Of a DNA stretch of 12,759 bases, positions 1 to 6,281 are shown in pieces. The notes under the pieces were generated by a model, which saw nothing but the letters and a program-made list of their open reading frames with translations, was not told the origin of the DNA and ran no database searches. The DNA lies in assembly GCA_000438075.1 (NCBI GenBank), contig FR903541.1, forward strand, positions 1 to 12,759, written 5' to 3'. Source of the stretch: Clostridium sp. CAG:609 (GTDB lineage Bacteria; Bacillota_I; Bacilli_A; RF39; UBA660). The stretch's first letter is position 1. The number at the start of each line of letters is the position of its first letter. Both the position numbers and the translations under genes were made by a program.

Positions 1-75
1 GATACATTAGATATACCGGTGGAAGAAGTTCAAAAAAGATTAACACTTAGAAAAAATAACGGAGAACAAACGTGA
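1..75 (+). CDS. C-terminal end of an unidentified protein (partial)
   Basis: Frame 1 is open from the first base to a TGA at 73-75 and gives 24 residues ending KNNGEQT. The piece is charged and helix-like (IPVEEVQKRLTLRK). It lies upstream of the rpsB promoter on the same strand. No family can be recognised from so short a tail, and no convincing terminator hairpin follows it. Confidence 0.5.
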   Translation, partial: DTLDIPVEEVQKRLTLRKNNGEQT

Positions 76-177
76 CTAATTTATTAAATGTACTATTAAA
101 AAAGCTTTTACTTGTATAGATAGATTAATAAATTTAACAAAATGATAATATATTGTATAGAAATTTACTAAAAACAC

Positions 178-206
178 TTGTATTATTCATGATTTTTTGG
201 TAGAAT
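178..206 (+). promoter_or_regulatory. Sigma-A promoter of rpsB-tsf
   Basis: The -35 TTGTAT (178-183) and -10 TAGAAT (201-206) are separated by exactly 17 bases. The predicted start of transcription is near 213, giving a leader of about 112 bases before rpsB, much longer than the other leaders in this window. The stretch 76-177 upstream is AT-rich and shows nothing else I can support. Confidence 0.7.
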
Positions 207-236
207 TTTAATTGCTGTAAATGCAAATATTAAACA

Positions 237-295
237 TTGATATGGATTAATTCATCGTGTGCCTATAGAGGTGTTGAATTAAGTTGAAGTATCAA
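237..295 (+). promoter_or_regulatory. Structured leader RNA upstream of rpsB, possible S2 autoregulatory element
   Basis: Three nested helices can be read directly: TTGATA (237-242) with TATCAA (290-295), TTAATTCA (247-254) with TGAATTAA (275-282), and CCT (262-264) with AGG (269-271) closing an ATAG loop. Asymmetric internal loops separate them (243-246 against 283-289, and 255-261 against 272-274). The fold lies inside the predicted transcript and ends 13 bases before the Shine-Dalgarno site at 309-316. Leaders of ribosomal protein operons are often bound by the encoded protein to repress translation; that role here is inferred from position and shape only. Confidence 0.5.
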
Positions 296-324
296 GAAGT
301 TGAAAACGAAGGAGGGAATAATTT

Positions 325-1248
325 ATGGCAGTAGTTTCTATGAGTTATTTATTAGAAGCTGGAGTTCATTTTGGACATCAAACTAAAAGATGGAATCCTA
401 AAATGAAAGAGTATATTTTTACATCTAGGGAAGATATTTATATTATCGACTTAGAAAAAACAAAAGCGTGTTTAGAAGCAGCTTACGAAGAAGTTAAAAA
501 TATCGCTAGTAATGGTGGTAAATTCTTATTTGTAGGTACTAGAAAACAAGCACAAGAAGTTTGCTTAGAAGAAGCAACAAGAAGTAATTCTTATTATGTA
601 ACTGAAAGATGGTTAGGTGGAACACTTACAAATTTCAGAACAATCAGAAGAAGAGTTAAAAGACTTGAAGAAATCGAAGAAATGGAAAAGAATGGTACAT
701 TTGAAGTTCTTCCTAAAAAAGAAGTTGTTGGACTTAAGAAAGAATATGAAAAGTTAAACAAAGTACTATGTGGTATCCGTGCAATGGATAAACTTCCTCA
801 AGCATTAATTATTGTAGATCCTAAGAAAGAATACAATGCAATTAAAGAAGCTAGAAAGTTAAATATTCCAGTATTTGGTGTTGTTGATACTAACTGTGAT
901 CCTGATGATGTTGATTATGTTATTCCAGGAAATGATGATGCTGTAAGAAGTATCAAAGTTATGTTAGGTGTTTTAACAAATGCTATATGTGAAGCAAATG
1001 ATTTACCACTTGATGATTATGTAACTGAAGAAGAAAAGACTGAAAAAGAATCTAAAGATGTTAAATCTGACAAAAAAGAAGAAGTAAAAGTTGATGAAAC
1101 TGTTTTAGAAGAAATTAAAGAAATGGAAAAAGCTGATGAATTAGAAGGAAAAACATTAGCTGACCTTAAAAAATTAGCTAAAGAAGCTGGTATTAAAGGT
1201 TATTCAACTATGAAAAAAGACGAATTAATTGAAAATTTAAGTAAATAA
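325..1248 (+). CDS. rpsB: Small ribosomal subunit protein S2 with C-terminal Rho_N/SAP-like extension
   Basis: S2 sits on the back of the 30S subunit between head and body and is needed for S1 and mRNA engagement. The N terminus carries the family signature LLEAGVHFGHQTKRWNPKM (residues 9-27), followed by ERWLGGTLTNFRTI (about 93-106) and ALIIVDPKKEYNAIKEA (about 160-176). The usual S2 core ends near residue 230. The protein continues with a charged Glu/Lys linker (about 233-272) and a compact 35-residue module (273-307) reading LADLKKLAKEAGIKGYSTMK, which looks like a Rho_N/SAP-type nucleic-acid-binding helix pair. At 307 residues it is longer than the usual 230-260. The start is fixed by AAGGAGGG at 309-316. 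It is the first gene of an operon with tsf, 11 bases downstream. Confidence 0.97.
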   Translation: MAVVSMSYLLEAGVHFGHQTKRWNPKMKEYIFTSREDIYIIDLEKTKACLEAAYEEVKNIASNGGKFLFVGTRKQAQEVCLEEATRSNSYYVTERWLGGTLTNFRTIRRRVKRLEEIEEMEKNGTFEVLPKKEVVGLKKEYEKLNKVLCGIRAMDKLPQALIIVDPKKEYNAIKEARKLNIPVFGVVDTNCDPDDVDYVIPGNDDAVRSIKVMLGVLTNAICEANDLPLDDYVTEEEKTEKESKDVKSDKKEEVKVDETVLEEIKEMEKADELEGKTLADLKKLAKEAGIKGYSTMKKDELIENLSK

Positions 1249-1259
1249 GGAGGATAATT

Positions 1260-2138
1260 ATGGAAGTAACTGCAAGTATGGTTAAAGATTTACGTGAACA
1301 AACTGGAGCAGGAATGATGGATTGTAAAAAAGCATTAGCTGAAACTAATGGTAATATGGAAGAAGCAATTAATTACTTAAGAGAAAAAGGAATTGCTAAA
1401 TCTGCTAAGAAAGAATCTAGAATTGCTGCAGAAGGACTTGCAAATATTTACGTAGATGGAAATAAAGCTGTTATATTAGAAGTAAATAGTGAAACAGACT
1501 TTGTTAGTAAGAATGAAGAATTTAGAAATATGATTGATACTATTGGTGAAGCGTTACTTAAGAGCGATGTTAAAACTGTAGATGAAGCAAAAGATGTAAA
1601 TACTAATGAAGGAACAATTGGTGAATTAATTGTTGAAAAAACCGCTAAGATTGGTGAAAAATTATCTTTAAGAAGATTTGAAATTTTAACTAAAAATGAT
1701 GATGAAGCATTTGGTTCATATATTCATATGGGTGGAAAAATTGCTGCATTAACTGTAGTTAAAGGTGCAAGTGAAGAAGTTGCTAAAGATGTATCAATGC
1801 AAGCTGCAGCTATGAAACCACTATATTTAAATATTAGTGATGTTCCTGCTGATGTACTTGATAATGAAAAAAATGTTTTAAAAGAACAAGCAATGAATGA
1901 AGGGAAACCTGCTGAAATTGCTGAAAAGATGGTTCAAGGAAGAATTCAAAAGTTCTATAAAGAAATCTGTTTAGCAGAACAACCATTTATTAAAGATAGT
2001 GACGTATCAGTATCTAAATACGTAGCTAATAATGGTGGAGAAATATTAAAAATGGTTCGTTATGAAGTAGGCGAAGGAATGGAAAAACGTAATGATAACT
2101 TTGCTGAAGAAGTAATGAATCAAGTGAAGGGTAATTAA
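1260..2138 (+). CDS. tsf: Translation elongation factor Ts
   Basis: EF-Ts exchanges GDP for GTP on EF-Tu in the cytoplasm. The N-terminal UBA-like domain (residues 1-55: VKDLREQTGAGMMDCKKAL) is followed by the diagnostic SETDFVSKNEEF (77-88), whose TDFV segment inserts into EF-Tu. The core subdomains and the closing helical part (QPFIKDSDVSVSKYV) follow. The length of 292 residues is normal for non-mitochondrial EF-Ts. A strong TAAGGAGG overlaps the rpsB stop codon, so the two genes are co-translated. A hairpin terminator follows at 2144-2169. Confidence 0.97.
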   Translation: MEVTASMVKDLREQTGAGMMDCKKALAETNGNMEEAINYLREKGIAKSAKKESRIAAEGLANIYVDGNKAVILEVNSETDFVSKNEEFRNMIDTIGEALLKSDVKTVDEAKDVNTNEGTIGELIVEKTAKIGEKLSLRRFEILTKNDDEAFGSYIHMGGKIAALTVVKGASEEVAKDVSMQAAAMKPLYLNISDVPADVLDNEKNVLKEQAMNEGKPAEIAEKMVQGRIQKFYKEICLAEQPFIKDSDVSVSKYVANNGGEILKMVRYEVGEGMEKRNDNFAEEVMNQVKGN

Positions 2139-2143
2139 TTAAA

Positions 2144-2169
2144 GTAACCTGTTATAGGTTGCTTTTTTT
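2144..2169 (+). terminator. Intrinsic terminator of rpsB-tsf
   Basis: GTAACCT (2144-2150) pairs with AGGTTGC (2156-2162), 7 pairs including one G-U, around a 5-base loop. Seven T follow at 2163-2169. It starts six bases after the tsf stop codon. Confidence 0.8.
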
Positions 2170-2187
2170 CTGTTTTTGTGGTACTAT
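2159..2187 (+). promoter_or_regulatory. Possible weak promoter for the 2214 gene, overlapping the tsf terminator
   Basis: TTGCTT (2159-2164) and TACTAT (2182-2187) are 17 bases apart. Matches to consensus are only 3/6 and 4/6. The -35 would lie in the descending arm of the terminator. It is supported mainly by position: the gene starts right after a terminator and needs a promoter. Confidence 0.35.
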
Positions 2188-2213
2188 TAGGTAGATGATA
2201 GGAGTTGAAAATT

Positions 2214-2993
2214 GTGGAAAAAAATAAATCTTTTTATATGACTTTAGTAGTATTAGTTTGTTCACTTTTTGCATTTTTAGGAGCTTTTTATTTAGGTACT
2301 TATTTTAGTGTAGGCAAAGAGGTTATTAAAGAAAATAATGGTTTTAATACTAAAGATGATATCAAAGAAGTAATAAATATTCCGGACTATAATTATTATA
2401 TGAGTACACTTTTATATAATTATTTAAATAATAATAAAGATAAGCTTAACTTTAATGATTATATAAATAAAGGTATTACTAATAATCAAAAATTATATAT
2501 TGCTGGTATTTTTGAGACTTCAAAGTTTAATGATCTTGAAGAAAATTTAAATAAGATTTTTGGAAGTACATTAAATTTAAAACCTGATGATTATTATTCA
2601 TGGCCAAGTGATGAACAACCGGTATACAAGTATAATAAAGAAACTAATATGTATGATTATAATGATGATGTTATTGGAACTGATGTTTTAACTGATTTAT
2701 TAGATAGTTATATTTATAATTACAAGATTAAAAGTGTTGAATATAATGATAATGAATTTATTGTAACATATTATGGCTTATATGCACATTTTGATAGTGT
2801 TGGACCAACATGTGTAACAAATAATAGTAATATTGAAAGATATTTAGGTTATGATAGCACTGAAGATGGATTGACTGATGAATATTATTTAAGTGAAGCA
2901 TTTAATAAGAATAAAGATGATTTCTTTAAATTTACATATACATATAAAAAAGTAAATAAAAATTATGTTTTAATTGATTTTAAACAAGAATAG
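2214..2993 (+). CDS. Single-pass membrane-anchored protein of unknown function
   Basis: I do not recognise a family. The start is taken as GTG 2214 because AGGAG (2200-2204) lies 9 bases before it; a TTG at 2205 is in frame but would touch the ribosome-binding site. The 259-residue product has a short basic N terminus, one membrane helix (about residues 8-33), then about 225 predicted extracellular residues rich in Asn, Asp and Tyr. It has a single cysteine in the outer part (PTCVTNN) and a C terminus ending in alternating hydrophobic/charged strands (FKFTYTYKKVNKNYVLIDFK), as in small beta domains. It lies alone between two terminators, so it is probably its own transcription unit. It occupies part of the place where pyrH lies between tsf and frr in many Bacillota. 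Confidence 0.8.
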   Translation: MEKNKSFYMTLVVLVCSLFAFLGAFYLGTYFSVGKEVIKENNGFNTKDDIKEVINIPDYNYYMSTLLYNYLNNNKDKLNFNDYINKGITNNQKLYIAGIFETSKFNDLEENLNKIFGSTLNLKPDDYYSWPSDEQPVYKYNKETNMYDYNDDVIGTDVLTDLLDSYIYNYKIKSVEYNDNEFIVTYYGLYAHFDSVGPTCVTNNSNIERYLGYDSTEDGLTDEYYLSEAFNKNKDDFFKFTYTYKKVNKNYVLIDFKQE

Positions 2994-2994
2994 T

Positions 2995-3022
2995 AAAAAG
3001 TAGATTAACTTCTACTTTTTTT
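2995..3022 (+). terminator. Intrinsic terminator of the 2214 gene
   Basis: AAAAAGTAGA (2995-3004) pairs perfectly with TCTACTTTTT (3011-3020) around a 6-base loop, and the T run continues to 3022. It begins one base after the TAG stop codon. Confidence 0.8.
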
Positions 3023-3055
3023 GACAATAAATTTACATAAATATGGGGAGAATAC

Positions 3056-3084
3056 TTTATAAAGATGCAAATTTTTGATAAAAT
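3056..3084 (+). promoter_or_regulatory. Extended -10 promoter for the 3105-frr operon
   Basis: TTTATA (3056-3061) and TAAAAT (3079-3084) are 17 bases apart, with a TG dinucleotide at 3076-3077 forming an extended -10. Transcription would start near 3091, at the GGAG of the ribosome-binding site. It should drive the two membrane-protein genes and frr, because no terminator is seen before 5075. Confidence 0.6.
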
Positions 3085-3104
3085 ATTCTTGGAGATGTGT
3101 AGTT

Positions 3105-3713
3105 ATGGATAAAATTTATGTTAAGAATAAACACTTATTTAAAAATAAAATTCAAATGGTTTTATATTTAATTATATTTTGTGTAATTATTTATTTGTTT
3201 ATTTATTTAGGTGCTAAAGATTATAAAAAGGATATACCAAGTAATGAAAGATTTGCAAGTAATTTTAGTATGGTATCAACAGATAATGTTTTTAAATATG
3301 TTACTGCAAGTGATGCTAGAATGGTAGCAAAAGGCAAAAAAGGTATTGTTTTATTTGGTACTAAAAATGAATGGGTTAATTATTATGCTTATATAGTAAA
3401 TAAAGTTGCTAAAGAAGTTGGAATAGATGAGGTTTATTATTATGATTTTGTTACAAATAGAAAAGATAATAATGGGACTTATCAAGATATAGTTAAGACA
3501 TTAAGTAATTATGTTACTTATAATGATAGAGGGGTAGCTAATATTTATGCTCCGACATTATTGGTGGTTTGTAAAGATCAAATAATTTATTTTGATAGTG
3601 AAACGTCTTTTGTGGAAGGTGAAGTTACACCATCAAGTTATTGGAATGGTTTTATGGAAGGCAAAAAGGAACAAGAATTAAAGACAGTATTTAAAGAATA
3701 TTTAGAAAGTTAG
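3105..3713 (+). CDS. Membrane-anchored thioredoxin-fold-like protein lacking the CxxC pair
   Basis: The ATG at 3105 is chosen over an in-frame TTG at 3075: GGAG (3091-3094) is 10 bases upstream and the promoter -10 ends at 3084. The product has 202 residues with one membrane helix (about 17-36). The outer domain (about 65-200) has the layout of a thioredoxin-like fold: a helix, a strand GIVLFGTKNEW (80-90) leading into a helix where the redox Cys-x-x-Cys would sit, a second strand EVYYYDF (109-115), then IYAPTLLVV (148-156), like the cis-proline strand, and a final strand with IIYFDSE. The active-site cysteines are absent (TKNEW instead); the only cysteines are in the membrane helix and after the cis-Pro strand (C156). 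It may therefore be a binding or scaffold protein rather than an oxidoreductase. The fold is inferred from pattern only. Its stop is 9 bases before the next gene. Confidence 0.8.
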   Translation: MDKIYVKNKHLFKNKIQMVLYLIIFCVIIYLFIYLGAKDYKKDIPSNERFASNFSMVSTDNVFKYVTASDARMVAKGKKGIVLFGTKNEWVNYYAYIVNKVAKEVGIDEVYYYDFVTNRKDNNGTYQDIVKTLSNYVTYNDRGVANIYAPTLLVVCKDQIIYFDSETSFVEGEVTPSSYWNGFMEGKKEQELKTVFKEYLES

Positions 3714-3722
3714 AGGTATATA

Positions 3723-4487
3723 ATGGATGATGTAAAAAATAAGATTGGGGTTATTATACTTGGTGTTATTCTTTTAATATTTATATTTGGTGGTTATTTT
3801 TTGAAGAATTATATGGTAAATGGAATAGGTGATAAAACAAAAGATAATACTAATAAAGTTATAGAAGATATTAGAATTAATAAAGAAAAAGATTATATAT
3901 ATTTTGATAATGCTAAAGAATTAATTGATGATATTTATGAACAAGATGTTATTATAAATGTTAAAGGTTTTGAAAGCGTTAATAGCTCTTTACATGATGA
4001 ATTAGTGGCTTTAAGAAATGATACTGTAACTGTAAATGATGCTAGTGCAAATAATGATACTGTTTGTGAAAATGATTTGGCTAAATTTAGTTATAGGGAT
4101 TATCAAAATACAGAGTTTGGTGATTATGCTAGTGTTGTTATTAAAACGTATAGTTATACTTGTCCAGATAAAAACTTGCCTAAAACATTAAAATCAATTA
4201 ATATAAATAAAAAGACTGGTAAAGAAGTAACTAATGAAGAGTTACTTGAATCATTTAATATTAGTGAAGATACAATAATAGAATCTATTAAAAAGAGACT
4301 AAATGATACTCAAGTATTAGATGAAGATGTCCAAGTTATAGATATTGATAGTACTATAGAAAGTATTAAAAATGGGGCTTATGATGTTGAAAAAGCCTTA
4401 AGTGTTAGCAAAAATGGTAAATTAATGATAAATTTTATTGTAAAATCTAATAAAATTAATTATAATGATTATATAGAAATTAATTAA
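3723..4487 (+). CDS. Membrane-anchored protein with possible DUF3298/DUF4163-like outer domain
   Basis: The 254-residue product has an N-terminal membrane helix (about 8-27) and a predicted extracellular domain. The ribosome-binding site AGAGG overlaps the end of the preceding gene, and the frr gene follows after 14 bases, so it belongs to a 3105-frr operon. The segment IKTYSYTCPDKN...LKSININKKTGKEVTNEELL (about 140-175) resembles the 'folds with a KTGK-x-(L/V)T strand turn' seen in DUF3298-type domains of PdaC and RsiV-like envelope proteins; this is a weak, visual resemblance. Two cysteines, C115 and C147, are both outside the membrane and could form a disulfide. The function is unknown; a peptidoglycan- or stress-linked role is one possibility. 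Confidence 0.8.
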   Translation: MDDVKNKIGVIILGVILLIFIFGGYFLKNYMVNGIGDKTKDNTNKVIEDIRINKEKDYIYFDNAKELIDDIYEQDVIINVKGFESVNSSLHDELVALRNDTVTVNDASANNDTVCENDLAKFSYRDYQNTEFGDYASVVIKTYSYTCPDKNLPKTLKSININKKTGKEVTNEELLESFNISEDTIIESIKKRLNDTQVLDEDVQVIDIDSTIESIKNGAYDVEKALSVSKNGKLMINFIVKSNKINYNDYIEIN

Positions 4488-4501
4488 AGGAGAAAAATAT
4501 T

Positions 4502-5032
4502 ATGAATGATGCAGAAAAAAAGATGATGTCAACAATTGAAGCTTTAAAAAGTAAGCTTACTACAATTAGAGCAGGGAGAGCAAATCCTGCAATGCTAAAT
4601 GGAATAATGGTAAATTATTATGGAGCACCAACAGCTATTCAAAGTGTTGCTAATATTACTGTTCCAGAGGCTAGACAATTATTTGTTAAACCTTTTGATA
4701 GAAGTAGTTTAAAAGATATTGAAAGAGCAATTAATGAAGCTAATTTAGGAATAGCACCAACTAATAACGGTGAAATGATTATTTTAACAATTCCTGAACT
4801 TACTGAAGATAGAAGAAGGGAATATGTTAAACAAGCTAAAGCTATTGGAGAAGAAGCAAAAGTAGCTTTAAGAAATATTAGACAAGATGCTAATAATGAT
4901 ATTAAAAAAGAAGAATTGCCTGAAGATGAAGAAAAAATGTATTTAGAAGAAATACAAGAATTAATTACTAAGTACAATAAATTAGTAGATGATGAAATCA
5001 AGGTAAAAGAAGCAGAATTAATGCAAGTTTAG
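4502..5032 (+). CDS. frr: Ribosome recycling factor
   Basis: RRF works with EF-G to split the post-termination ribosome. The family motifs appear in order: IRAGRANPAMLNGIMVNYYG (about residues 22-41), QLFVKPFDRSSLKDIERAI, APTNNGEMIILTIPELTEDRR and ALRNIRQDANNDIKK, the last in the long helical hinge domain. Its 176 residues are slightly fewer than the usual 185, mostly at the N terminus. AAAGGAG (4486-4492) overlaps the stop codon of the preceding gene and is 9 bases from the ATG. Unlike the usual pyrH-frr pairing, its operon partners here are two membrane proteins of unknown function. A bidirectional terminator follows. Confidence 0.97.
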   Translation: MNDAEKKMMSTIEALKSKLTTIRAGRANPAMLNGIMVNYYGAPTAIQSVANITVPEARQLFVKPFDRSSLKDIERAINEANLGIAPTNNGEMIILTIPELTEDRRREYVKQAKAIGEEAKVALRNIRQDANNDIKKEELPEDEEKMYLEEIQELITKYNKLVDDEIKVKEAELMQV

Positions 5033-5074
5033 AAATTAGCGTAATTTATTTGACATTTGTAGATAGTTATTATA

Positions 5075-5111
5075 AAACCAGAAAACGTTATTTGTTTTCT
5101 GGTTTGTTTTT
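5075..5111. terminator. Convergent terminator between frr and tmcAL
   Basis: AAACCAGAAAAC (5075-5086) pairs perfectly over 12 bases with GTTTTCTGGTTT (5094-5105), with a 7-base loop. A T run (5107-5111) follows on the plus strand. On the minus strand the hairpin is followed by a weak TTTTATAA-type tract. The tmcAL stop codon (5088-5090) sits in the loop and its last codons form one arm. Confidence 0.85.
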
Positions 5112-6194
5112 GATTTCATATAAGTAAGTATCTGTGTTGTTTATTAAGTCATACATTAAACTTGCTTTTAGTTCATAGTTAAATATTTTTGAATCTTTAT
5201 TTACTTTGGTTGGTATTTGTAAATTTTCTTTGATGCTTTGAATATATTTTCTTCCTTTTTTATTAAATCCAAGTATTTTGATGTAATCTAGATTTTCTTT
5301 TGCATCAATTTTTTTGATTCCAATAAGAATATGGATAAACATTCTATTTAATTTGTTGTAAGTGTATCTTTTTGTTTTAATCAAATTCATAAATTCATCT
5401 ATTGAAGTTGCATCATTAATATATTTTTTTAAACGATATTCAATTCCTTCATCGACATCTAAGTAAGTATCTAAATCTTCATCAGTTATTATTTTTGCTT
5501 TTAATAATTTAAAATACGTATCAGTATTTATGTTTATTATTTTGGTGTATACAGAATCTGGTATATATTTTTTTATATCAATGTTATTTTTTAGTTTTTC
5601 TCTGATGTTACTTGCACTGATAATTTTTTCATTACTTTTTATATCGTGATAACTATTTGTTCTTTTTATTGTGAAAAATTCTATATTGTAATTATTTATT
5701 ATTGCAGATTTTATATAAGATATTCCAAGTAAATCATTTGGGTTAAATGTAAAATCTATGTTTAGGGTTTTTGCTAATGCAGTAGGATAATTAATTCCAT
5801 CATTTAGGTATGTTTTTACGTTTTCTTGGAATTCTTCGGATAATTGTTTTTTTGCTATACTTTCTAGAATATCAATGCTATTGCATTCACTTCCAAATAT
5901 TATTGTATCAACATTAAAGTTATTTAGAATACTTATGCTTTTATCTGCGAATGTGTCTGCGGATTGAGTTCCAAAAAGAGTGGGTAATTCTAATACAATG
6001 TCAATGTTATTTTCTAAAGCTATTTTGGTTTTGTCTTCTTTGGTAAGAATTGAAATTTCACCACGTTCTAAGAAGTATCCATTTAATACTAGAATTATTA
6101 TTGAATCTGGGTATTGTTCTTTGATTTTGTCTATATGATATAAGTGGCCATTGTGAAATGGGTTATATTCAGCGATTATACCTATTGTTTTCAT
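5088..6194 (-). CDS. tmcAL: tRNA(Met) cytidine acetate ligase (YlbM family)
   Basis: TmcAL uses ATP and acetate to make N4-acetylcytidine at the wobble position of elongator tRNA-Met. The N terminus TIGIIAEYNPFHNGHLYHI (residues 3-21) contains the HNGH (14-17) nucleotidyltransferase signature. It is followed by LNGYFLERGEISIL, ELPTLFGTQSADTFA, FGSECNSIDIL (about 97-107), GISYIKSAI and IISASNIREKL, all typical of the family. At 368 residues it is shorter than the roughly 400-415 usual in Bacillus, the loss being in the C-terminal part. GGAGG (6201-6205) precedes the ATG by 6 bases. It is transcribed divergently from miaA, another anticodon-loop modification gene. Confidence 0.92.
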   Translation of the reverse strand: MKTIGIIAEYNPFHNGHLYHIDKIKEQYPDSIIILVLNGYFLERGEISILTKEDKTKIALENNIDIVLELPTLFGTQSADTFADKSISILNNFNVDTIIFGSECNSIDILESIAKKQLSEEFQENVKTYLNDGINYPTALAKTLNIDFTFNPNDLLGISYIKSAIINNYNIEFFTIKRTNSYHDIKSNEKIISASNIREKLKNNIDIKKYIPDSVYTKIININTDTYFKLLKAKIITDEDLDTYLDVDEGIEYRLKKYINDATSIDEFMNLIKTKRYTYNKLNRMFIHILIGIKKIDAKENLDYIKILGFNKKGRKYIQSIKENLQIPTKVNKDSKIFNYELKASLMYDLINNTDTYLYEIKNKPENK

Positions 6195-6212
6195 ATTATT
6201 CCTCCAAAAAAC

Positions 6213-6241
6213 ATTATAACAGGTAAAGTATCAGTTGTAAA
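6213..6241 (-). promoter_or_regulatory. Promoter of tmcAL (extended -10)
   Basis: On the minus strand TTTACA (6236-6241) and TATAAT (6213-6218) are 17 bases apart, with TGT directly before the -10 (extended). Predicted transcription start is near 6206, one base before the GGAGG site. Its -35 overlaps the -35 of the opposing miaA promoter. Confidence 0.7.
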
Positions 6242-6263
6242 TAATATTATTAAATGATAAAAT
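6235..6263 (+). promoter_or_regulatory. Promoter of miaA (extended -10)
   Basis: TTGTAA (6235-6240) and TAAAAT (6258-6263) are 17 bases apart, with TGA before the -10 (extended). Predicted transcription start is near 6270, at the AGAGG ribosome-binding site. Confidence 0.7.
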
Positions 6264-6281
6264 AATGTAGAGGTGAAAAAT

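Noticed and set aside
100..109. Perfect palindrome AAAAGCTTTT after the first gene fragment
   Set aside because: It has no loop and no following T tract, so it does not make a terminator; such palindromes are expected in AT-rich DNA.
221..250. Short ATG frame of nine codons plus stop in the rpsB leader, a possible leader peptide
   Set aside because: It has no ribosome-binding site, is only about 8 bases from the predicted transcript start, and its codons show no regulatory pattern.
3021..3026. Perfect TTGACA after the 2995 terminator as a -35 box
   Set aside because: No -10-like hexamer lies 16-18 bases downstream; the extended -10 promoter at 3056-3084 fits the gene start better.
4639..5001. 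Minus-strand open frame inside frr
   Set aside because: It is antisense to a clear frr, has no ribosome-binding site, and its Ser/Leu-rich composition is what the reverse of an AT-rich gene gives.
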